From Polaromonas sp. (lineage in GTDB: Bacteria; Pseudomonadota; Gammaproteobacteria; Burkholderiales; Burkholderiaceae_C), in the NCBI GenBank assembly GCA_013298945.1, contig JAAFJR010000002.1, positions 62,001-126,000 of the forward strand: a stretch of 64,000 nt of DNA, read 5' to 3'. A model generated the notes under the pieces. The model searched no databases. It worked only from the letters and a program-made list of their open reading frames with translations, and had not been told where the DNA came from. Positions 17,064 to 26,568 of this stretch are shown here, piece after piece. The position numbers and the translations under genes were made by a program. Numbering within the stretch: the first letter of the stretch is position 1; each line of letters begins with the position of its first letter.

Positions 17064-17831
17064 TTACGCGCCTTGTGAGCCTCTATGCGCCCATGCTGTG
17101 GTGTGGCGCTCGATATAGCTGAAAAATTCGTACATCGCCATCGCCATGGCACCAATCACCACCAAGCCTGCAAAAGCCAAAGCCAAGCGCTGCTGCGAAC
17201 TAGCCGTTTGCATGAGGTATCCAATGCCCGAGTCGCCAGCGGTCATCTCAGCCAATACCGTGCCCACAAATGCCAAGGTGATGGCAATTTTGAGCGAGGC
17301 ATAAAAGTAAGGCAAGGAGCGTGGTAAACCGACTTTGATCAAGACATCCCAGCGTTTTGCACCTAAAACACGCAGCACATCTTCGAGTTCAGGCTCCAGC
17401 GTTGCCAAGCCAGTCGCAATATTGACGGTGATGGGGAAGAATGAAATCAAAAATGCCGTCAAAATACCTGGCCCTATGCCGATACCAAACCACACGACCA
17501 AAATAGGTACGATGGCTGCTTTGGGAACGGCGTTGAAAGCGACCAAGAGGGGAAACACGGCGGCGTAAACCATGCGTGAAGACCCAACCAAAAAGCCAAG
17601 CAAAACGCCGACTAAAATAGAAAGACCAAAACCCACCATAGTCACCCAAAAGGTTTGCCAAGCGGCGCTGGCAATAGGGCCAGAAAATTCTGCCATTGCC
17701 TGCCCGATTTGCAAGGGGCTAGGGAAAATGAATTCAGGAATGCTGAACAGGCTACAAATGCCTTGCCAAAGCACAAGTAAAACAATAAATAAAATCAGTG
17801 GGGAATAAGCTTCTAGTTTTTTGGAGTTCAT
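17064..17831 (-). CDS. ABC transporter permease, NitT/TauT type
   Basis: A 255-residue inner membrane permease with about six helices. The ATPase-contact loop near EDVLRVLGAKRWDVLIKVGL has the EAA-like pattern of binding-protein-dependent importers. It is the last gene of a three-gene unit (receptor, ATPase, permease). Its start overlaps the ATPase stop by 4 bp, a sign of translational coupling. Substrate not identifiable; see the receptor gene. Confidence 0.9.
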   Translation of the reverse strand: MNSKKLEAYSPLILFIVLLVLWQGICSLFSIPEFIFPSPLQIGQAMAEFSGPIASAAWQTFWVTMVGFGLSILVGVLLGFLVGSSRMVYAAVFPLLVAFNAVPKAAIVPILVVWFGIGIGPGILTAFLISFFPITVNIATGLATLEPELEDVLRVLGAKRWDVLIKVGLPRSLPYFYASLKIAITLAFVGTVLAEMTAGDSGIGYLMQTASSQQRLALAFAGLVVIGAMAMAMYEFFSYIERHTTAWAHRGSQGA

Positions 17832-18649
17832 ACTGATTTCCCCACAGCGTTTACATTTGTGCCGCCTCTGATAGCGCCAATATGAGCACGCAGCTCGTGC
17901 ACAATGGCAGAAAACTCAGGTGTGTAGGTGATTTCTAAATCACGCGGGCGTGGCAAATCAATCTTACGTTCCACGACAAACCGACCCGGGTTTTTAGACA
18001 TCACAAACACTTTGTCAGCCAAGAAAACGGATTCGCGCAAATCGTGCGTGACTAAAATGACGTTGAATTTTTGCAATTGATGCAAATCGCGCAGCACGCA
18101 CCACAGTTCTTCCTTAGTGAAGGCGTCCAAAGCTCCAAATGGTTCGTCAAGCAACAGCATTTTAGGTTCGTGAATCAAGGCACGGCAAATGCTGGCGCGC
18201 TGCTGCATACCACCGGATAATTGCCAAGGAAACTTGTCTGCGTAGCCGTCTAGTCCGACGGTTTTGAGTAATTTTCTTGCGCGCTCTTCGTATTCAGAAC
18301 GCTTAGCTTTCAGGTTGCTGCGATAGGGTTCGACGATTTCGAGTGGCAGCATCACGTTGTCTAAGGTTGTACGCCATGGCAGCAAAGAGGGCGCTTGAAA
18401 TGCCATGCCTGATATCTTCAGCGGCCCAGTAACAGGCGCACCATCCACATGAATGCTACCGCGTGTGGGCATTTTCAAACCCGTCGTTAGCTTCATGAAG
18501 GTGGATTTGCCACAACCTGACGGCCCCACGATGGCGATGAATTCACCCTCGGTAACAGACAGGTTGATGTCCTCAACCGCAAACTGGTTTTGCGCTAGCA
18601 ACTCGTCGTTGTAGGCCAGCCAGACATTTTTAAAATCAACAAACGCCAT
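17828..18649 (-). CDS. ABC transporter ATP-binding protein, NitT/TauT type
   Basis: A 273-residue ATPase with Walker A GPSGCGKSTFMK, signature LSGGMQQRASICRAL, Walker B MLLLDEPFGALD and switch histidine in ILVTHDLRESVF. It powers import with the permease downstream. The sequence is typical of the SsuB/TauB/NrtD group, used for sulfonates, nitrate, pyrimidine precursors and similar small molecules. Confidence 0.93.
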   Translation of the reverse strand: MAFVDFKNVWLAYNDELLAQNQFAVEDINLSVTEGEFIAIVGPSGCGKSTFMKLTTGLKMPTRGSIHVDGAPVTGPLKISGMAFQAPSLLPWRTTLDNVMLPLEIVEPYRSNLKAKRSEYEERARKLLKTVGLDGYADKFPWQLSGGMQQRASICRALIHEPKMLLLDEPFGALDAFTKEELWCVLRDLHQLQKFNVILVTHDLRESVFLADKVFVMSKNPGRFVVERKIDLPRPRDLEITYTPEFSAIVHELRAHIGAIRGGTNVNAVGKSV

Positions 18650-18687
18650 GAGGCTGTCCTAACGAGTTAATCGAATTACTTCTTTGT

Positions 18688-19764
18688 TTATTTCTTGGCT
18701 GGCGCAGCTTTTGCAGCTGGCAACACAGCATTCAAAGCAGCATCGCTAGGCAAAAAGCTGCCATTCCAAATCGCATTGCGATCAACACGTGTTTTTGTTC
18801 CGAAGGCATCAGACACTTGGCTTGCCATCAACGACAAACGCCCATCGCTGACCTTGCCGAAACCCTCTTGACGTGCGTCAGGGCTGTTGATGACAGTGTC
18901 AATCGCCAACTTCAAGCGGCGTTCTTCCAGTGCAACGTTGATGATGCCATCACGACCCTTCACATAGGTGATGCCTTCAACAGGGTTGGCAACCACTTCT
19001 TTGGCAGCTTTTGTAAATGCAGCTAAAAAGGCTTTGATAGCCGCTGGGTTTTCTTTGATTAACTTAGGGCTGGCGATAATGGCGTTGCCATACAGCTTCA
19101 CACCGTAGTCTGGGTATTGCATGATGGCCACGTCTTCCGCTTTGACGCCACGTGCTTCTAAGTTGAGCAAGGAGGTGAAGGTAAATCCAGTTATAGCATC
19201 GATATCACCCTTAGCAAGCATGGTTTCACGCAGGGCTGGATCCATGGATACCCAGTTCACATTACCAACGCCGTTGGCTTTGGCAAAAATCGGGAAAGCA
19301 CGACGACCTGCATCAAAGCCTGGCGCACCCAGCTTCTTGCCGTTCAAATCAGCAGGGGATTTGATGTTTGATTTTTTGAGAGACATCACCGAGGCTGGCG
19401 TGTTGTTGTAAACCATCATCACTGCTACAGGTTTGTTAGGTGCGTCAGGGTTGTTCGCGTGAAATTCCATCACCGCCGCCAAGTCAGCAAAACCCATGTC
19501 GTAGGTGCCTGAAGCCACGCGCGTTACTGCACCACCTGAACCGTTACCAGCGTCAACTGTCACGTCCAACTTGGCGTCTTTGAAATAGCCTTTGGCAACG
19601 GGTGCCAAGAAGAAAGCAGCTGGACCCTCAAAACGCCAATCGAGCTGAAATTTGATGGGGGTTGCACTTTGTGCGTGGACTGTACCCATGGTTGCAGTCA
19701 GCAGTAAGGTGGCCAATGCAGCCGCGCTAGATTTGATAAATTGGCGTTTCAGACGTGTTGACAT
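18688..19764 (-). CDS. ABC substrate-binding protein, NMT1/THI5-like
   Basis: A 358-residue periplasmic receptor with a Sec signal (residues 1-32, ending VHA-Q). It has the THI5/NMT1-like pattern: KFQLDWRFEGPAAFF, AKGYFKDAKLDVTVDAGNGS, and FADLAAVMEF. The AGNGSGG stretch resembles receptors for thiamine pyrimidine precursors and formyl-aminopyrimidine, but related receptors bind other compounds, so the ligand is open. It is the first gene of the transporter unit. No thi gene or thiamine riboswitch is visible nearby. Confidence 0.87.
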   Translation of the reverse strand: MSTRLKRQFIKSSAAALATLLLTATMGTVHAQSATPIKFQLDWRFEGPAAFFLAPVAKGYFKDAKLDVTVDAGNGSGGAVTRVASGTYDMGFADLAAVMEFHANNPDAPNKPVAVMMVYNNTPASVMSLKKSNIKSPADLNGKKLGAPGFDAGRRAFPIFAKANGVGNVNWVSMDPALRETMLAKGDIDAITGFTFTSLLNLEARGVKAEDVAIMQYPDYGVKLYGNAIIASPKLIKENPAAIKAFLAAFTKAAKEVVANPVEGITYVKGRDGIINVALEERRLKLAIDTVINSPDARQEGFGKVSDGRLSLMASQVSDAFGTKTRVDRNAIWNGSFLPSDAALNAVLPAAKAAPAKK

Positions 19765-19889
19765 GATGGTGCTTCCTAAATTTTTGAATTAAACCTTGCA
19801 ATTTTAGCGGACATGTTTCAGTTCGCTACTGGTGACAACACCTAGAAGTGTATACAAAATTACTTAAGCACAATTTGTGCCAATTCAGT

Positions 19890-21608
19890 TTACTTTGCCG
19901 TTTGCGTTGGCTTTACCCTGCACGGTGCATAGGCATCCAAATCAGTCTTGTAAACCTCAGTTTGAATATCCATGAGTCCCAATACGGTATGGAAATAATT
20001 GTCATGGCTTAGCTTTTTACCGGCTCGGCTTTCCATGCAATCTGTGTCCAAGTTATGGCGACCTATAAAGTCGTTGGCAAACCAACTGATCCATGGAATA
20101 TGCTTCTGCACGTCAGGTGCGATGGCATAGGGCAGACCATGCAAGTACAAATTGTTTTCACCCAGCGATTCCCCATGGTCAGACACATACAGCATACCCG
20201 CTTGCACACCGGTAGCTTTAGATTTTAAATAGTCTATAACTTTGCTTAAGAAATAGTCTGTGTAAGCAATACTGTTGTCATAGGCATTCACCAATTCAGT
20301 GCGTGAACATTCTTGAAGCGCATTGTTGGTGCATTCAGGTTTGAATTTTTTAAGGGTTTGTGGAGAGCGTTTGTAATATGCGGGGCCGTGGCTGCCCATT
20401 TGGTGCATCACAATGACTGCGCCTTTGCTTAGCTTCTCGAACGATATTTCTCTCAACCGATCGTCCAGGTTGTGCAGCATGATTTCATCAAAGCATTCAC
20501 CAGTGCTACAAAATTCTGGAATATTGAGTTTGTTGGTCGCTGCTCGGTAAACACGATCACAAATGCCCTTGCAACCTGATTGATTTTCAAGCCAAATGAC
20601 GGCGAGTCCGGCTTTATCCAAAATATCAATCAGATTTTCATAGTCAAACTGTTTGTTTTCGTATTCAGATTTGCCAAGATGCGAGAACATACAGGGTAGC
20701 GAGGTTGCCGTTGTCGTGCCGCAAGACCACACATCCGTTTGGGTCGTCAGTTCACCGCTTTGATCTGTATTTCGCTTGATGGCTTTGAGCAAAGGGGTTG
20801 TTTCACGGCTATAACCATTGATACCAAAATTACCGCTTCGGGCAGTTTCGCCAACCACCAAAACCAGCAGCGGAATTTTCGGTTGATTTGTATACATGGG
20901 ACCAAGCTTGGCATCCTTTCCAATGGCTTGTAGTGTTCCCATTGGGTTTTGCAAAGGTTGGATGGCAAGTTGTGACAAACCATAAAAAGAATTCAAAGGG
21001 TTGATCAAATAACGCAGCTGAATATGGTTGCGCATACTCGATGCAAAATCTTGGTAAATAGGAAACACAGCCACAGCAGCAACGATGCAGCTCGCTATTA
21101 AAAGTTGAACATTACCAGCCAAGGTTTTTAAAACTGTCAGCTCTCGTACTCGTCTTTTCCACATGACAACGATGGGCAGCACCGCCAAAAATATAACGGC
21201 AACAACCAGCCTCCAGCTAAAGAGGTCTAAAGACTCTTTTAAATCAGTCTGCAAAACATTCACCATCATTGAGCTGTCAATGACCACACGATAGCTCAGC
21301 ATGAAATAAGCACCAAAAGCGGCGCTGGTTAAAAACAACGCAATCACTGGCTTGAGTGTCCAACGCCAGCACAGCAAGCTCATCAACATGCATAACAGCG
21401 CAGCTATCAAAGCGGCAAATGCGACGCCAAACCACACAGCTCGCCAGTCGTTCATTTCTGGTAACCGTGCTAATTCTTGCCATAGTGCAATATTACCTAC
21501 GCTTGCCAACCAAATGCTGCTCAAAACCATGAGCCAGATGGGATGAATACCTTGTGATTTGTCGTCTAAAAAGGAGAATTTTTTAGAGCTGAATGATTTC
21601 AAAAACAT
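19890..21608 (-). CDS. eptA: Lipid A phosphoethanolamine transferase (EptA/MCR family)
   Basis: A 572-residue inner membrane enzyme that moves phosphoethanolamine from phosphatidylethanolamine to lipid A. About five N-terminal helices are followed by a periplasmic sulfatase-fold domain. The nucleophile Thr is in VVGETARSGNFG (near residue 254); zinc-site motifs are HQMGSHGPAYYKR and YVSDHGESLGEN. Paired cysteines (SCGTTTATSLPCMF, CKGICDR, CSTGECF, CTNNALQEC) match the disulfides of this family. Family members reduce the negative charge of lipid A and can lower polymyxin sensitivity. It lies beside a truncated radical SAM gene, so it may have been inserted there. Confidence 0.9.
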   Translation of the reverse strand: MFLKSFSSKKFSFLDDKSQGIHPIWLMVLSSIWLASVGNIALWQELARLPEMNDWRAVWFGVAFAALIAALLCMLMSLLCWRWTLKPVIALFLTSAAFGAYFMLSYRVVIDSSMMVNVLQTDLKESLDLFSWRLVVAVIFLAVLPIVVMWKRRVRELTVLKTLAGNVQLLIASCIVAAVAVFPIYQDFASSMRNHIQLRYLINPLNSFYGLSQLAIQPLQNPMGTLQAIGKDAKLGPMYTNQPKIPLLVLVVGETARSGNFGINGYSRETTPLLKAIKRNTDQSGELTTQTDVWSCGTTTATSLPCMFSHLGKSEYENKQFDYENLIDILDKAGLAVIWLENQSGCKGICDRVYRAATNKLNIPEFCSTGECFDEIMLHNLDDRLREISFEKLSKGAVIVMHQMGSHGPAYYKRSPQTLKKFKPECTNNALQECSRTELVNAYDNSIAYTDYFLSKVIDYLKSKATGVQAGMLYVSDHGESLGENNLYLHGLPYAIAPDVQKHIPWISWFANDFIGRHNLDTDCMESRAGKKLSHDNYFHTVLGLMDIQTEVYKTDLDAYAPCRVKPTQTAK

Positions 21609-21625
21609 GGGGTTATTGTCTCTGA

Positions 21626-21817
21626 TTAAGGCGCTTCATTAAAAGTTATAACAGTAAGTTTGTCACGCGAATCAAGGGCGAGGGCATTTGGGCTGATCTG
21701 TTGGCGCAGCGCCTTCGCAAAGCCTGTCTCCAGCTTGGGCTGAACAAGTTGCAACATGAGCTTGATATCCGTCAATTTGATCCATCCAAACTCAGTTCAC
21801 AGCAGGGTTTGTTCTAA
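21626..21817 (+). pseudogene. C-terminal remnant of a radical SAM protein (PA0069-like)
   Basis: An open frame of 63 codons without a start runs to a TAA at 21815-21817. It encodes YNSKFVTRIKGEGIWADLL, AQRLRKACLQLGL and LDIRQFDPSK, ending SSQQGLF. This resembles, from memory, the C-terminal end of PA0069-family radical SAM proteins (WADLL...RF..A...LG...LD...F...GQ..LF). The SAM-binding CxxxCxxC part is absent: the frame is closed upstream by TGA at 21623 and eptA begins 17 bp further on the other strand. I read this as the tail of a gene whose 5' part was lost, perhaps when the eptA segment arrived. Identity is by recall only. Confidence 0.55.
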
Positions 21818-21819
21818 AT

Positions 21820-21866
21820 GCTATAAATTTAATAGCTGTTAAGGAAATAAATACGCCGGCTACAGC
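21820..21866 (-). repeat. 47-bp dispersed repeat, copy 7 (intergenic, B orientation)
   Basis: The copy reads GCTATAAATTTAATAGCTG, then AAATAAATACGCCGGCTACAGC. It lies between the radical SAM remnant and dnaJ, and is among the closest to consensus. Confidence 0.92.
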
Positions 21867-21871
21867 AATAT

Positions 21872-23014
21872 TCACCCTTTAAAAAAGCCTTTTAACTTGT
21901 CTGCCCAGCTGTCACTGGTCGGCGAGTGCTTGGCACCACCTTTTTTCAGCGATTCGTCAAACTCTTTCAACAACTTGCGTTGATGCTCGGTCAGTTTGAC
22001 TGGTGTTTCAATCGAGATGTGACAGTACAAATCGCCCGGATAGCTGCTGCGAACGCCTTTGATGCCTTTGCCGCGCAGGCGGAATTGTTTGCCCGCTTGC
22101 GTGCCATCGGGAATGTCAATCGCTGCTTTGCCAGCCAAGGTTGGCACGTCGATTTCACCGCCCAAAGCAGCCGTGGTGAAGCTGATTGGCACCGAGCAAT
22201 GCAAATCATCGCCATCACGCTCAAAAATATCGTGCTTTTTCAGGCGAATTTCAATGTACAAATCGCCTGGTGGGCCGCCGTTTGTGCCCGGTTCACCGTT
22301 ACCGGTGGAGCGGATGCGCATATTGTCATCAATACCCGCTGGGATTTTGACTTCCAAGGTTTTGTTGGTTTTGGTTTTTCCCACGCCCATGCATGCAGAG
22401 CACGGTTCAGGAATCAGCTTGCCATTGCCTTTGCAGGTCGGGCAGGTTTGCTGTACGCTGAAAAAACCTTGGCGCATTTGCACTTGGCCATGGCCGTGAC
22501 AGGTGGTGCAACTCACCACTTTGGTGCCTGGTTTTGCGCCGCTACCATGGCAGGTCGTACATTCGTCCCAACTCGGGATGCGAATTTGCGCGTCTTTGCC
22601 GGCTGCCGCTTCTTCCAACGTCACTTCCATGGCGTAGCTCAAATCGCCACCACGGTAGACTTGTCGCCCACCTTGGCCTCGGCCTTGCTGGCGACCACCA
22701 AAAACATCGCCAAAAATATCGCCAAACGCTTCGGCAAAACCTCCAAAACCTTCGCCGCCGCCCGCACCGCCACGCATATTCGGGTCAACACCCGCAAAAC
22801 CGTGCTGGTCATACGCCGCGCGTTTTTGGCTGTCAGACAGCATCTCATAAGCCTCTTTGGCTTCCTTGAATTTTTCCTCTGCTACTTTAGCTGTGTCGCC
22901 TTGGTTGCGGTCAGGATGGTGCTTCATCGCCAACTTGCGATAAGACTTTTTGATTTCTTCTTCAGAAGCGTTTTTCGGGACGCCTAGCGTTTCGTAATAG
23001 TCGCGTTTTGCCAT
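21872..23014 (-). CDS. dnaJ: Chaperone DnaJ (Hsp40)
   Basis: A 380-residue co-chaperone that delivers unfolded proteins to DnaK and stimulates its ATPase. The J domain has the HPD motif in MKHHPDRNQ (about 29-37). A Gly/Phe-rich linker follows, then four zinc-binding repeats: [24 protein letters not shown] and CSACMGVG. The C-terminal substrate domain is full length. It follows dnaK after 166 bp containing a hairpin. Confidence 0.98.
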   Translation of the reverse strand: MAKRDYYETLGVPKNASEEEIKKSYRKLAMKHHPDRNQGDTAKVAEEKFKEAKEAYEMLSDSQKRAAYDQHGFAGVDPNMRGGAGGGEGFGGFAEAFGDIFGDVFGGRQQGRGQGGRQVYRGGDLSYAMEVTLEEAAAGKDAQIRIPSWDECTTCHGSGAKPGTKVVSCTTCHGHGQVQMRQGFFSVQQTCPTCKGNGKLIPEPCSACMGVGKTKTNKTLEVKIPAGIDDNMRIRSTGNGEPGTNGGPPGDLYIEIRLKKHDIFERDGDDLHCSVPISFTTAALGGEIDVPTLAGKAAIDIPDGTQAGKQFRLRGKGIKGVRSSYPGDLYCHISIETPVKLTEHQRKLLKEFDESLKKGGAKHSPTSDSWADKLKGFFKG

Positions 23015-23096
23015 GATTGTCCGTCGTTAGTCGTATTTTTTTATAAACAATATCAATGATTTCAATTTCAATGATTGGGTTAGCAGTAACTAGCAG

Positions 23097-23137
23097 AAAA
23101 GCCGCGATGAGGATCAAAGTTGATCACCATACGCGGC
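23097..23137 (-). terminator. Hairpin with T-run between dnaK and dnaJ (attenuator or terminator)
   Basis: On the minus strand GCCGCG pairs with CGCGGC, with an inner GATCAA/TTGATC stem, followed by TTTTCT. It lies after the dnaK stop and before dnaJ. It could stop part of the transcripts, giving less DnaJ than DnaK, or protect an mRNA end. The stems are seen; the role is inferred. Confidence 0.6.
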
Positions 23138-23180
23138 GTGTAGAGCACAAGATTGCCCGCTAAGTCGTTACTAAACTAGC

Positions 23181-25139
23181 TTATGCCTTCTTAGCTTCTT
23201 CTTTGACTTCTTTGACTTCAGCATCGACCACATTGTCGTCAGCTGCTTTGGCGCCAGTTTGCTCAGTACCTGTCGCACCAGCTGCGCCACTGGCTGCATT
23301 TGCAGCTTCCTGCGCTTGCATGTCAGCGTACATTTTTTCGCCCAATTTCTGGCTGACTTCCATCAAGCTGGTGTTCTTGGCTTCAATCGCAGCGGTGTCG
23401 TCGGATTTAACAGCTTCTTCCAGCTCTTTGATCGCGGCTTCGATTTTCTCTTTCTCGCCCGCTTCCAGCTTGTCACCGTATTCGCCCAATGATTTTTTCA
23501 CGCTGTGAACAGTCGCTTCACCTTGGTTGCGCGCTTGCACCAGGGCGAGTTTCTTCTTGTCGTCTTCAGCGTTCAATTCAGCATCTTTGACCATTTGCTG
23601 GATTTCGGCTTCGGACAAACCAGAGTTCGCCTTGATGGTGATTTTGTTTTCTTTGCCAGTGCCTTTGTCTTTCGCGCCCACGTGCAAAATGCCGTTCGCG
23701 TCGATGTCAAAAGATACTTCAATTTGCGGTGTACCACGCGCTGCTGGTGGAATGCCCTCTAAGTTGAACTCGCCCAAGCCTTTGTTACCCGCAGCGATTT
23801 CGCGCTCACCTTGGAAAACCTTGATGGTCACCGCAGGTTGGTTGTCTTCAGCGGTCGAGAAGGTTTGTGCAAATTTGGTTGGGATGGTCGTGTTTTTCTT
23901 GATCATCTTGGTCATCACGCCGCCCATGGTCTCGATGCCGAGTGACAAAGGTGTCACGTCCAACAGCAGAACGTCTTTGCGGTCGCCCGACAAGACCTGG
24001 CCTTGAATCGCTGCACCCACGGCCACGGCTTCGTCAGGGTTCACGTCTTTACGTGGCTCTTTGCCGAAGAATTCTTTGACCTTTTCCTGCACTTTTGGCA
24101 TGCGGGTCATACCGCCCACCAAAATCACATCATGGATGTCAGACACGCTGATGCCTGAGTCTTTGATGGCAGTGCGGCACGGCGCAATGGTGCGCTCGAT
24201 CAGCTCTTCCACCAGTTGCTCCAGCTTGGCGCGGGTCATCTTGATGTTCAGGTGTTTAGGGCCTGAAGCATCTGCCGTGATGTAGGGCAGGTTGATATCG
24301 GTTTGTGCGCTGCTGGACAGCTCGATTTTGGCTTTTTCAGCGGCTTCTTTCAGGCGCTGCAAGGCCAACACGTCTTTGGACAGGTCAACGCCTTGCTCTT
24401 TCTTAAACTCAGTGATGATGAAGTCGATGATGCGTTGGTCAAAATCTTCGCCACCCAAGAAGGTGTCGCCGTTGGTGGACAACACTTCGAATTGCTTCTC
24501 GCCATCGACGTCGGCGATTTCGATGATGGACACGTCAAAGGTACCGCCACCCAAGTCATACACGGCAATTTTGCGGTCGCCTTTTTCCATCTTGTCCATA
24601 CCAAACGCCAAAGCAGCAGCAGTAGGCTCGTTGATGATACGTTTGACATCCAAGCCAGCAATGCGGCCTGCGTCTTTAGTAGCTTGGCGCTGTGCGTCGT
24701 TAAAGTAGGCAGGGACGGTGATAACGGCTTCAGTGACTGGTTCACTGAGGTAATCTTCAGCGGTTTTCTTCATCTTGCGCAAAATGTCAGCGCTGACTTG
24801 TTGTGCAGAAATCGCTTTGCCTTGGGCTTCAACCCACGCGTCGCCATTGTCGGCTGCAACAATTTTGTACGGCATCAAAGAGATGTCTTTTTGCACTTCT
24901 TTTTCAGTGAATTTGCGACCGATCAAACGCTTCACCGCGTACAAGGTGTTTTTTGGGTTGGTCACCGCTTGGCGCTTGGCGGAAGCGCCAACGAGTACTT
25001 CGCCGTCCGCTTGGTAAGCGACGATAGACGGTGTGGTGCGTGCGCCTTCAGCGTTTTCGATCACTTTTGGCACATTGCCTTCAATTACGGATACGCAGCT
25101 ATTTGTTGTGCCAAGGTCAATACCGATGATTCTTCCCAT
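23181..25139 (-). CDS. dnaK: Chaperone DnaK (Hsp70)
   Basis: A 652-residue Hsp70. The N-terminal ATPase domain opens [20 protein letters not shown] and contains [14 protein letters not shown]; the linker is [19 protein letters not shown] (about 390). A substrate-binding domain and a helical lid follow, with a Gly/Ala-rich tail ending in acidic [10 protein letters not shown]. It folds and refolds proteins with DnaJ and GrpE, encoded on either side. Confidence 0.99.
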   Translation of the reverse strand: MGRIIGIDLGTTNSCVSVIEGNVPKVIENAEGARTTPSIVAYQADGEVLVGASAKRQAVTNPKNTLYAVKRLIGRKFTEKEVQKDISLMPYKIVAADNGDAWVEAQGKAISAQQVSADILRKMKKTAEDYLSEPVTEAVITVPAYFNDAQRQATKDAGRIAGLDVKRIINEPTAAALAFGMDKMEKGDRKIAVYDLGGGTFDVSIIEIADVDGEKQFEVLSTNGDTFLGGEDFDQRIIDFIITEFKKEQGVDLSKDVLALQRLKEAAEKAKIELSSSAQTDINLPYITADASGPKHLNIKMTRAKLEQLVEELIERTIAPCRTAIKDSGISVSDIHDVILVGGMTRMPKVQEKVKEFFGKEPRKDVNPDEAVAVGAAIQGQVLSGDRKDVLLLDVTPLSLGIETMGGVMTKMIKKNTTIPTKFAQTFSTAEDNQPAVTIKVFQGEREIAAGNKGLGEFNLEGIPPAARGTPQIEVSFDIDANGILHVGAKDKGTGKENKITIKANSGLSEAEIQQMVKDAELNAEDDKKKLALVQARNQGEATVHSVKKSLGEYGDKLEAGEKEKIEAAIKELEEAVKSDDTAAIEAKNTSLMEVSQKLGEKMYADMQAQEAANAASGAAGATGTEQTGAKAADDNVVDAEVKEVKEEAKKA

Positions 25140-25211
25140 GATTTACTCCTAAATTTGATAATTACTTGTCGCCAAACCATCCATTTGGCTATGTTTGATA
25201 AGTTGTGGATA

Positions 25212-25229
25212 ACTTGAAAAACTTCAAGT
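25212..25229 (-). promoter_or_regulatory. Perfect inverted repeat upstream of dnaK
   Basis: ACTTGAA-AAAC-TTCAAGT forms a perfect 7-bp stem with a 4-base loop in the grpE-dnaK gap. On the minus strand it includes CTTGAA, the sigma-32 -35 element, but only a weak -10 (CCACAAC) follows. It may be an internal heat-shock promoter or an mRNA hairpin. Confidence 0.35.
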
Positions 25230-25251
25230 ACCCAAACGAGAATTTTTTTGC

Positions 25252-25881
25252 TTATTTCGGTGCAGAAACAGTCACCAAAGCAGGGCGCAGCACACGGTCA
25301 GCGATCAAATAGCCTTTTTGCAAGACCATCACAACGCTGTTCGCCTCTAAATCTGAAGGCACCACGCTGATGGCTTGGTGCTGGTGCGGGTCAAACTTCG
25401 CTCCAGCTTCTGGGTTGATGGCGATGACTTTGTTACGCTCAAGCGCACTGGTCAGCTGGCGCAGCGTTGCGGTTGCGCCTTCGCGAACTTGCTCAATAGT
25501 CGCGTCTTTGATCGCTAAACCGGCTTCTAAGCTGTCGGTCACAGGCAGCAAGCTCTCGGCAAAGCCTTCAACGGCGAATTTGCGAGCTTTGCTCACATCT
25601 TCTTCAGCACGGCGTCTGGCGTTTTGAACCTCAGCTTGGCCGCGTACATATTGGTCTTGTAGGTCGGCGACTTTGGCTTTCAAAGTGGCCACTTCCGCTT
25701 GGGCAACGGCTAATTCGCTGATAGTTTCGACTTCATTAGCTGCCAAAGCGGCTTCACGCTCTTCTGGCGATGCATCTAAAGGCACGCCATCCGCGCCCAT
25801 TGGGACAGCGTTTGAAGCTGCATCAGCTTTGCTAAGGTCTTGATTTTGTTCAGGTTTTTTATTTTCAGACATGCTAAACAT
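25252..25881 (-). CDS. grpE: Nucleotide exchange factor GrpE
   Basis: A 209-residue factor that releases ADP from DnaK. An acidic, disordered N-terminus is followed by a long helix ([20 protein letters not shown] region) and the conserved [20 protein letters not shown]; the C-terminal beta domain has [14 protein letters not shown] and [20 protein letters not shown]. It is the first gene of grpE-dnaK-dnaJ. The start is ATG 25881 or ATG 25872; neither has a good ribosome site. Confidence 0.97.
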   Translation of the reverse strand: MFSMSENKKPEQNQDLSKADAASNAVPMGADGVPLDASPEEREAALAANEVETISELAVAQAEVATLKAKVADLQDQYVRGQAEVQNARRRAEEDVSKARKFAVEGFAESLLPVTDSLEAGLAIKDATIEQVREGATATLRQLTSALERNKVIAINPEAGAKFDPHQHQAISVVPSDLEANSVVMVLQKGYLIADRVLRPALVTVSAPK

Positions 25882-25905
25882 ACGATAAATTGGAGAAGTT
25901 TAGCA

Positions 25906-25932
25906 AGTGAGGGCTGTGGCGCATTTTTCAAG
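25906..25932 (-). promoter_or_regulatory. Sigma-32-type heat-shock promoter of grpE-dnaK-dnaJ
   Basis: On the minus strand CTTGAAA (25926-25932) is followed after 12 bases by CCCTCACT (25906-25913). This fits the sigma-32 consensus CTTGAAA and CCCCATNT fairly well. It lies 25 bp before the grpE start, so the operon is probably induced by heat shock. Confidence 0.55.
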
Positions 25933-25956
25933 CTATTGCCACAGTTTCTATGATTT

Positions 25957-26003
25957 GCTATAAATAATATAGCTATTCAGGCAATAAATACGCCGGCTAG
26001 AGC
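25957..26003 (-). repeat. 47-bp dispersed repeat, copy 8 (intergenic, B orientation)
   Basis: The copy reads GCTATAAATAATATAGC, then CAGGCAATAAATACGCCGG. It lies between grpE and the FKBP gene, just upstream of the heat-shock promoter. Confidence 0.93.
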
Positions 26004-26083
26004 AGTATTTGACCTGCTATTTATTCAATAGTTGATTAAATGGCAGATCAAATGAGGATGCTAGCGAAAAAAATAGCTAAAAA

Positions 26084-26443
26084 TCAATGTGCGTCCAGCA
26101 ATTCGACTTCAAACTTCAAAGTCGCATTCGGTGGAATCACGCCGCCTGCGCCACGTGCGCCGTAGCCAAGTGCGGATGGGATGATCAACGTGCGCGAACC
26201 ACCAATTTTCATGCCTTCAAAGCCTTGGTCCCAGCCGGCAATCACTTGTCCAGCGCCCAATGAGAAGGCGAAAGGCTGGCCACGGTCTTTGCTAGAGTCA
26301 AATTTTGCACCTTGCACGCCGTCGTTGAACAACCAGCCTGTGTAGTGCACGTGCACGTGGTGGCCTTTTTTAGCTTCGCCGCCCGTGCCGACGACGGTGT
26401 CTGTGTACTGCAAACCTGTTGGGGTGGTGATAGTGTTGCTCAT
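26084..26443 (-). CDS. FKBP-type peptidyl-prolyl isomerase
   Basis: A 119-residue single-domain FKBP. It has VHVHYTGWLF, FDSSKDRGQPFAFSLGAGQV, GWDQGFEGMKIGGSRTLIIP and LGYGARGAGGVIPPNATLKF, covering the whole fold. It is cytoplasmic, with no signal peptide. Such proteins speed proline isomerisation during folding, and the position upstream of the chaperone operon fits. It is close in form to the small FKBPs of Neisseria and Burkholderia. Confidence 0.95.
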   Translation of the reverse strand: MSNTITTPTGLQYTDTVVGTGGEAKKGHHVHVHYTGWLFNDGVQGAKFDSSKDRGQPFAFSLGAGQVIAGWDQGFEGMKIGGSRTLIIPSALGYGARGAGGVIPPNATLKFEVELLDAH

Positions 26444-26501
26444 GGCTTTTCCTTTGATTTAAATAAGTGATAAATAAGTGATTTGTTAAAAATAATAAAA
26501 A

Positions 26502-26523
26502 AAGGACAGTTTAATCTGTCCTT
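26502..26523 (-). terminator. Rho-independent terminator of the HxlR-like gene
   Basis: AAGGACAG pairs with CTGTCCTT around a 6-base loop. On the minus strand it is followed by TTTTTATTATT, 45 bp after the regulator stop. Confidence 0.8.
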
Positions 26524-26568
26524 GTTGGGTTGTTTGTGCCTTTATTGAGGCGCAAACGAAGAAAATTT

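Noticed and set aside
21926-22987. A 353-codon open frame on the plus strand opposite dnaJ
   Set aside because: It is the complement of a clearly real dnaJ, with no recognisable domain; long antisense frames are common here.
24303-25217. A 304-codon open frame opposite dnaK
   Set aside because: It is a shadow of dnaK with Phe/Val/Cys-rich composition and no ribosome site.
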